The notes under the pieces were generated by a model. That model ran no database searches, was not told the origin of the DNA, and worked only from the letters and a program-made list of their open reading frames with translations. From DUAG01 sp046756865 (GTDB taxonomy: Bacteria; Nitrospirota; Nitrospiria; SBBL01; JAADHI01), in NCBI GenBank assembly GCA_046756865.1, contig JBHHXE010000009.1:1-30136 (forward strand): a stretch of DNA of 30,136 nt. Reading direction: 5' to 3'. Each line of letters starts with the position of its first letter. Position 1 is the first letter of the stretch. The position numbers and the translations under genes are program-made. This document shows positions 25,486 to 30,136 of the stretch, piece by piece.

Positions 25486-27246
25486 TTAGGCCGTAAGAAT
25501 GCCGTCGGCCTTCTCTTGCTCTCTCTCCCCTTTTTTCTTCGCCACCGGTTCCTCGGGGTCAGAGAAAACCATTTCGTGAATTGCAGACCCCGCGGGGACC
25601 ATTGGGTAACAGTTTTCTTCCTCATCCACCCGAAAATCCATCATAACAGGCTTATCAACGGCAAGAGCCTCCTGAATTACCTGGTCAACTTCTCCAACTT
25701 CTATCGCACGCAGACCGACGGCACCGAAGGCCTCAGCCAACTTCACAAAGTCCGTGCCATCCCCCAGATAACTGGATGAGTAACGCCGGTCATAAAAAAG
25801 CTGCTGCCATTGGCGCACCATGCCGAGATATTTGTTGTTGATCACCGCAATCTTAACCGGAAGCTTATAGTTCACAGCCGTCGCCATCTCCTGAATATTC
25901 ATGACGATGCTCCCATCACCCGCAATACAAAAAACCAGGTCATTCGGACAGGCCTTTTGCGCCCCGATTGCCGCCGGCAGCCCGTACCCCATTGTTCCAA
26001 GACCTCCCGAATTCGGAAAAGTTCTCGGTCGATCAAATTTATAATATTGCGCCACCCACATCTGATGTTGACCGACGTCTGTTGCGACAATGGCCTTTCC
26101 CTGAGTCGCCTCATAAATTCTCTCGATCACATATTGCGGTTTGATTATTTTGTCTCCCTGATCATAGGACAGGGGATGTTCTTTCTTCCAATCTGAAATT
26201 TGAGATAGCCAGGATTGATTCTTTCCGGATTGCCCATTTTCGGAAGATTTTAAAATCTGGTTAAGACCACTCAAGATCACCTTGGCATCTCCCACAATCG
26301 GGATATCAGCTTTAATGACTTTATGGATCGATGTTGGATCGATGTCGATATGGATAATTTTAGCTTTTGGGGCAAAGTCGTCCACCCGACCCGTCACTCT
26401 GTCATCAAACCGGGAACCCACCGCCAGGATCAAATCAGAATGGTGAATCGACATGTTGGCATAATAAGTCCCGTGCATCCCCAGCATCCCTAAAGACAGG
26501 GGGTGAGTCCCTGGAAAAGCCCCCAGCCCCATGAGCGTCTGCGTCACCGGTATCTGGGCACCCTCGGCCAAATCCAGCAACTCTTGAGAGGCACCTGAAG
26601 ACAGGACACCGCCGCCGGCGTAGATCACCGGTCTTTTTGCTTTCATAATACTTTGCGCCGCCTGCTTGATCTGCCATTTGTTTCCTTTGTAGTTGGGCGC
26701 GTAACTACGGATGTACACCTTATCTGGATATTTAAATTCTGTCTTTGCCAGAACAACATCCTTCGGGAGGTCAACTAAAACAGGACCGGGACGTCCGGAG
26801 GTCGCGATATAAAAGGCCTCTTTCACAGCCTTCGCAAGATCATTAACATCCTTTACTAGTATATTGTATTTCGTGCATGGGCGTGTAATCCCAACGACAT
26901 CTGCTTCCTGAAAAGCATCGTTACCGATTGACTGTGTTGGAACCTGTCCGGTTAATACAACCAGTGGTGTTGAATCCATGCATGCATCGGCAATCGCCGT
27001 CACCGTATTTGTTGCACCTGGGCCTGAGGTCACGAGAGCAACGCCGGGACGTCCTGTCGCCCGGGCATAACCCTCTGCCATGTGGGTCCCACCCTGTTCA
27101 TGCCTGCAGAGAATGACCTCGATTGTTTTTTCATCAAAGAGGACATCAAAAATGGGGAGATTTACTCCGCCAGGATAAGCAAAAACGACGTCGACTTTTT
27201 CCTTCTTGAGACATTCAATCAGTATTTGAGACCCGGATAATTTCAT
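25486..27246 (-). CDS. ilvB: Acetolactate synthase, large catalytic subunit
   Basis: Thiamine diphosphate enzyme that condenses two pyruvates (or pyruvate and 2-oxobutyrate) to start valine/leucine/isoleucine synthesis. It has 586 residues. The catalytic glutamate is E50 in CRHEQGG; the ThDP motif runs from GDGSIVMN to VINN; FAD-domain and C-terminal mobile-loop sequences (MVRQWQQLFYDRRYSSS) identify biosynthetic AHAS rather than another ThDP enzyme. The ATG at 27246 is chosen because AAGGAG lies 8 nt upstream; a GTG at 27249 immediately precedes it. A 12-codon upstream frame ends in TGATG, overlapping this start. Confidence 0.97.
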   Translation of the reverse strand: MKLSGSQILIECLKKEKVDVVFAYPGGVNLPIFDVLFDEKTIEVILCRHEQGGTHMAEGYARATGRPGVALVTSGPGATNTVTAIADACMDSTPLVVLTGQVPTQSIGNDAFQEADVVGITRPCTKYNILVKDVNDLAKAVKEAFYIATSGRPGPVLVDLPKDVVLAKTEFKYPDKVYIRSYAPNYKGNKWQIKQAAQSIMKAKRPVIYAGGGVLSSGASQELLDLAEGAQIPVTQTLMGLGAFPGTHPLSLGMLGMHGTYYANMSIHHSDLILAVGSRFDDRVTGRVDDFAPKAKIIHIDIDPTSIHKVIKADIPIVGDAKVILSGLNQILKSSENGQSGKNQSWLSQISDWKKEHPLSYDQGDKIIKPQYVIERIYEATQGKAIVATDVGQHQMWVAQYYKFDRPRTFPNSGGLGTMGYGLPAAIGAQKACPNDLVFCIAGDGSIVMNIQEMATAVNYKLPVKIAVINNKYLGMVRQWQQLFYDRRYSSSYLGDGTDFVKLAEAFGAVGLRAIEVGEVDQVIQEALAVDKPVMMDFRVDEEENCYPMVPAGSAIHEMVFSDPEEPVAKKKGEREQEKADGILTA

Positions 27247-27582
27247 CACCCTTTCTCCTTAGAACCATGCTTTTTTGAATCCAAAATAAGGTCTGCCTCC
27301 TAATCCCGTAAGCCCCTGCCCACAGAACGATGGAAATCTAGTTTAGGTAACAGAAACCCAATGTTATCATGAGTTTAATATTCTTAGCATAGCCAACTAC
27401 CGGAGTCAACCGTAATGTCATCAGGAGTGTAGCGGATTTTCTGGAAGGATCAGCATACGCGGGAAAAATTCAGCATCTCCCTGCTTTTTTTGCGGCAAAA
27501 CGCCAACAGGTCTAATGAGACAACGCCGCTCAACACATTAAACAGGAGGAAAGAGGGACCATGTGAAGAAAAGGAATAAGAC
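27247..27582 (-). promoter_or_regulatory. Upstream region and leader of the ilv operon
   Basis: These 336 nt contain no convincing full gene. They hold a promoter (27409-27380), a leader of about 125 nt, and a tiny frame (27284-27246) behind AGGAGG (27301-27296). Farther up, GCGGC and GCCGC near 27491-27528 form a loose inverted repeat without a T-tract on the transcribed side. I see no T-box or leucine/valine-rich leader peptide. Confidence 0.5.
27380..27409 (-). promoter_or_regulatory. ilvB: sigma70-type promoter of the ilvB operon
   Basis: TTGACT (27409-27404) and AAGAAT (27385-27380) lie 18 nt apart on the minus strand, with a TGC just before the -10 region. The start would be near 27373. 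It is the only good promoter seen upstream of the ilvB-to-pyk gene run. Confidence 0.5.
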
Positions 27583-28488
27583 TTACCTTGAGGCGTGAAA
27601 CAGGATAGAATCTCCTTTGGATATCGGTTCTTTACTTTCCACAATACGTGCAGTCGCTGTATGGTCCTGCGTGGAAATGACGACCAGACTTCCCACTTCC
27701 CTATTGGGTAAACCAGCCGTGATCTGAGAAGCTTGAAAACTTTTCCGTTGTCCGCTATGAATGACCGAGAACCGGTCGCCACGCATCACACCGTCCTCTC
27801 TGCCGTAATCAATATAGACAATGTCATCCTGTGCATTATTCCTGCGATTGTCCCGGACCTCCACGATTGTCCCCTCTGTGTTTTCAGGAAGAATCTTGTC
27901 ACTCAGATCAACCCTATTAAACAAGTTTTTTACCGAAACGATGTAATCCGATCTGGAAATCGGTTCTCGGGAGTGGATGATCTGGGCTGTGGTCGAGCCC
28001 TTGTCCGTGTAAGTGACCTCCACAATTCCAAGGACATTAACCAGATCTCCAAGGTGTTCCTCTGTTTTCGGATGATAAACATCCTTCATAGACTTAAAAA
28101 CAACCCATTGCCCTTCATCGACGAATTCTTCACCGAAAGAATTCAAATAGACAGTATCTCCATCGCCCAGCATGATTTTGGAATCTACTGCGGCATGAAT
28201 TTCTCCTTCCGGCTTCAGGTCTGTCACGATCATTCCATTTGAAAATAAGCTCCAGAAGTCGGGGTCCGGGGGAAGCGTTTCTTCAACCACGGGTTGAACC
28301 GGTTCGAGGGGGGGCGAGGCAGGGATCTCTTTTTCGACAAAGAACTGAGGGGGAAGTGGCTCAACCAGCTGCCGTTCTGTGGACAAGGCCTCTTTTCCAG
28401 GGACCCCATCTGCTAGGGCCGAAAAATTTGAAAAGAAAGCCAGCCCAACAATCAAACCCAATCCCCATCTCATCTCTTTCTTTGACAT
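27583..28488 (-). CDS. Exported protein with two FlgT-C-like repeats
   Basis: A 301-residue protein with a Sec signal peptide (hydrophobic 8-21, likely cut after A26). A proline-rich linker (44-75) leads to two related domains, about 109-184 and 220-296. Both follow the plan 'D-(T/I)-V-Y-(L/I) ... G-D/Q ... L/V-V-I ... T-A-x-I ... E-P-I-S-x-x-D', for example TAQIIHSREPISRSDYI against TARIVESKEPISKGDSI. Similar domains occur behind LysM modules in envelope proteins of Nitrospirota and Deltaproteobacteria; no LysM is visible here. A periplasmic or cell-surface role is inferred. It has its own promoter and is divergent from serS. Confidence 0.75.
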   Translation of the reverse strand: MSKKEMRWGLGLIVGLAFFSNFSALADGVPGKEALSTERQLVEPLPPQFFVEKEIPASPPLEPVQPVVEETLPPDPDFWSLFSNGMIVTDLKPEGEIHAAVDSKIMLGDGDTVYLNSFGEEFVDEGQWVVFKSMKDVYHPKTEEHLGDLVNVLGIVEVTYTDKGSTTAQIIHSREPISRSDYIVSVKNLFNRVDLSDKILPENTEGTIVEVRDNRRNNAQDDIVYIDYGREDGVMRGDRFSVIHSGQRKSFQASQITAGLPNREVGSLVVISTQDHTATARIVESKEPISKGDSILFHASR

Positions 28489-28514
28489 TCTTTCTCCCTT
28501 TTATTCTGAATTTG

Positions 28515-28550
28515 CTAGAAAAAAGATACCAAATTATAACAAATTGTCAA
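28515..28550 (-). promoter_or_regulatory. Promoter of the exported repeat protein
   Basis: TTGACA (28550-28545) pairs with TATCTT (28528-28523) at 16 nt. A perfect TATAAT (28538-28533) also lies in the spacer, but without a good -35 box. The region is very AT-rich. The gene starts at 28488. Confidence 0.55.
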
Positions 28551-28686
28551 GCAATAACCCACAATACAAGAGATATCTAACGTCCTGGATAAGCAGGAAG
28601 TCTTCCATACCTCTCATCGACTGCCTCTGGAAACGTTCGGCGCAGTTAATGCTATCTCAAGGCAGGTCCGGAAACACCATGTTAAG

Positions 28687-28716
28687 TTGACTCCTTTTAT
28701 TCAAAAATGTTAGATT
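28687..28716 (+). promoter_or_regulatory. serS: Promoter of serS
   Basis: TTGACT (28687-28692) and TAGATT (28711-28716) are 18 nt apart, giving a start near 28723 and a leader of about 58 nt. With the divergent promoter at 28550-28523, this accounts for the 292-nt gap between the two genes; the stretch between (28560-28680) shows only a weak CTGCCT/AGGCAG repeat. Confidence 0.5.
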
Positions 28717-28780
28717 CAAGCCCATTGTCCAGGGAAAATTCCGTAAGGACTTTCCACATTCACTAGGCTGATTCCCACTT

Positions 28781-30055
28781 ATGTTGGCAATTAAGGACCT
28801 CCGCGAGGGGCTGGATTTCGTACAAGACCGGATTGCGCTCAGGCAAATTGATATTTCTTTTGACGAATGGACCGGACTGGACCAACGTCAACGCGACCTG
28901 AAGAGGCAAATTGAGGGTCTTAAATACAAAAAAAACAAAGCATCGGAACAGATCGCAAAACATAAAAGAGAAAATACATCTATCGAATCCATACTCAAAG
29001 AAATGAAACAGGTTTCCGGAGAAATTTCCGGACTTGAAGCCGCGCTGAAACAGACGGAAGGAAAAATAAGCCCCTTCCTGCTCAGCTTGCCCAACCTCCC
29101 GCATTCTTCGGTCCCGATTGGAAAAAATGAAGCAGACAATCCGGAAATTCGACGTTGGGGAAAACGCCCTTCTTTTTCCTTCCAGCCTTTACCGCATTGG
29201 GAAATTGGTGAGCAGCTCGGCATCCTCGATTTTGAACGGGGCGCCAAGATCACAGGGGCACGGTTTGCACTCTACAAGGGGTGGGGGGCCAGACTTGAAC
29301 GCGCTCTAATCAACTTTATGCTTGATCTTCATGTAAATGAACATGGTTACAAGGAAATGATTCCTCCTTTTATCGTCAACCGAGAGAGTATGACCGCGAC
29401 AGGACAACTTCCGAAATTTGAAGAAGATCTCTACCGGCTCAAATGTGAGGATTATTTTCTCATTCCGACCGCTGAAGTCTCACTGACCAATATCCACCGG
29501 GCAGAAACATTGTCAGAATCACAACTCCCTCTATCCTATGTGGCCTACACGCCCTGTTTTCGCAGGGAAGCCGGTACCTACGGGGGTGAAAGCCGGGGCT
29601 TGATTAGACAGCACCAATTTAATAAAGTTGAACTCGTTACGTTTTCTTTTCCCGATGAATCCTATGACTTGCTTGAAAAACTCTTGTCCCATGCAGAAGA
29701 AGTTTTAAGAAGACTGGACCTGCACTATCGGGTGGTATCGCTTTGTACAGGGGACCTTGGTTTTTCTTCCGCAAAGACGTATGATATAGAAGCTTGGCTT
29801 CCGTCACAAAACGCATACCGGGAAATCTCATCCTGTAGTAACTTTGAGGCCTTTCAGGCAAGACGCGCACGGATTCGATACCGAAATAGAGAAGGGAAGC
29901 TTGTACACCTTCATACACTGAATGGCTCCGCTTTGGCGGTTGGACGAACCGTTGTGGCCCTTCTGGAGAACTATCAACAAGCGGACGGATCGGTCCTCAT
30001 TCCGGAATATCTCAGACCATACATGGGAGGACTCAAAACGATTGAGGCAAACTGA
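28781..30055 (+). CDS. serS: Seryl-tRNA synthetase
   Basis: Charges tRNA-Ser (and tRNA-Sec) with serine; class II enzyme of 424 residues. The N-terminal antiparallel coiled-coil arm that grips the long variable arm of tRNA-Ser covers about 33-95. Motif 2 is FRREAGTYGGESRGL (260-274, with the following RQHQFNKVEL), and motif 3 is NGSALAVGRTVVALLENYQ (381-399). TAEVSLTN (230-237) forms the serine pocket. The ribosome site before the ATG is poor (AGGCTG about 13 nt away), but the N-terminus MLAIKDLREG fits the family. A tRNA-Ser gene follows 29 nt after the stop. Confidence 0.98.
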   Translation: MLAIKDLREGLDFVQDRIALRQIDISFDEWTGLDQRQRDLKRQIEGLKYKKNKASEQIAKHKRENTSIESILKEMKQVSGEISGLEAALKQTEGKISPFLLSLPNLPHSSVPIGKNEADNPEIRRWGKRPSFSFQPLPHWEIGEQLGILDFERGAKITGARFALYKGWGARLERALINFMLDLHVNEHGYKEMIPPFIVNRESMTATGQLPKFEEDLYRLKCEDYFLIPTAEVSLTNIHRAETLSESQLPLSYVAYTPCFRREAGTYGGESRGLIRQHQFNKVELVTFSFPDESYDLLEKLLSHAEEVLRRLDLHYRVVSLCTGDLGFSSAKTYDIEAWLPSQNAYREISSCSNFEAFQARRARIRYRNREGKLVHLHTLNGSALAVGRTVVALLENYQQADGSVLIPEYLRPYMGGLKTIEAN

Positions 30056-30084
30056 GCGATTGCTTCCGATGTCCTGAAAACAAT

Positions 30085-30136
30085 GGAGGGGTGGCCGAGT
30101 GGCCTATGGCGGCGGTCTTGAAAACCGTTACCCGAA
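30085..30136 (+). tRNA. tRNA-Ser(UGA), 5' part, cut by window end
   Basis: The acceptor 5' strand GGAGGGG (30085-30091), TG, a D-arm with GCCGAGTGGCC, and an anticodon stem GCGGT/ACCGT (30112-30116 with 30124-30128) enclosing the loop CTTGAAA. The anticodon TGA is at 30119-30121 and reads UCA. The start of the long variable arm follows (TACCCGAA), then the sequence ends. The T-arm and 3' acceptor lie outside the window, so folding is only partly checkable. Confidence 0.92.

Noticed and set aside
27481..27530. GCGGC...GCCGC repeat next to a seven-base A/T run as a terminator of the exported protein gene
   Set aside because: On the transcribed minus strand the run reads A7, not T7, and the stem is only 5 bp with a long loop.

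Overview
This window is a dense stretch of core metabolic and informational genes. There are 24 protein genes plus the 5' part of a tRNA, and I see no insertion sequence, prophage, CRISPR array or other mobile DNA. Base composition is near-even and looks uniform. A lipoprotein, Sec-type signal peptides, a complete phosphatidylethanolamine branch (pssA, psd) and BolA fit a free-living Gram-negative bacterium that makes its own amino acids. The order ilvB-ilvN-ilvC-psd-pssA-leuA-leuB-asd resembles gene orders known from Deltaproteobacteria (Geobacter type) and Nitrospirota-like lineages. The phylum is an inference and cannot be fixed from this sequence alone.

Plus strand, 1-3918: a long-chain polyprenyl diphosphate synthase behind a good sigma70-type promoter, then a diacylglycerol/lipid kinase, then a DEAD-box RNA helicase with a DbpA-type C-terminal RNA-binding domain. 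The helicase converges on a minus-strand block.

Minus strand, 28488 down to 4022, read in transcription order: an exported two-repeat protein (28488-27583); the ilvB-ilvN-ilvC-psd-pssA operon, joined across an intrinsic-terminator-like hairpin to leuA-leuB-asd-pyk (27246-17066); a LOG-family protein, thrB and fbp (16851-13850); gcvH-comEA-tyrS-ndk, a CrtI-like oxidoreductase and a TPR/PgaB-like lipoprotein (13676-8382); guaB-guaA (8087-5043); a small exported unknown protein (4925-4380); and bolA (4306-4022). Most neighbours overlap by 4 nt or lie within 50 nt, so each block probably acts as one operon.

Plus strand, 28781 to the end: serS, followed 29 nt later by a tRNA-Ser(UGA) gene cut by the window edge. 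The enzyme and one of its substrates are therefore neighbours.

The genes cover branched-chain amino acid synthesis (ilvBNC, leuAB; ilvD and leuCD are absent here), the aspartate family (asd, thrB), GMP synthesis (guaBA), the pyruvate/gluconeogenesis nodes (pyk, fbp), membrane lipid synthesis (polyprenyl synthase, lipid kinase, pssA, psd) and seryl/tyrosyl-tRNA charging. I see no obviously new multi-gene system. The points most worth a second look are non-coding or poorly characterised: the terminator-like hairpin just before leuA, which leaves no room for a promoter; the structured region before guaB; and the pair formed by a degenerate FAD oxidoreductase and a glycoside-hydrolase-like lipoprotein.
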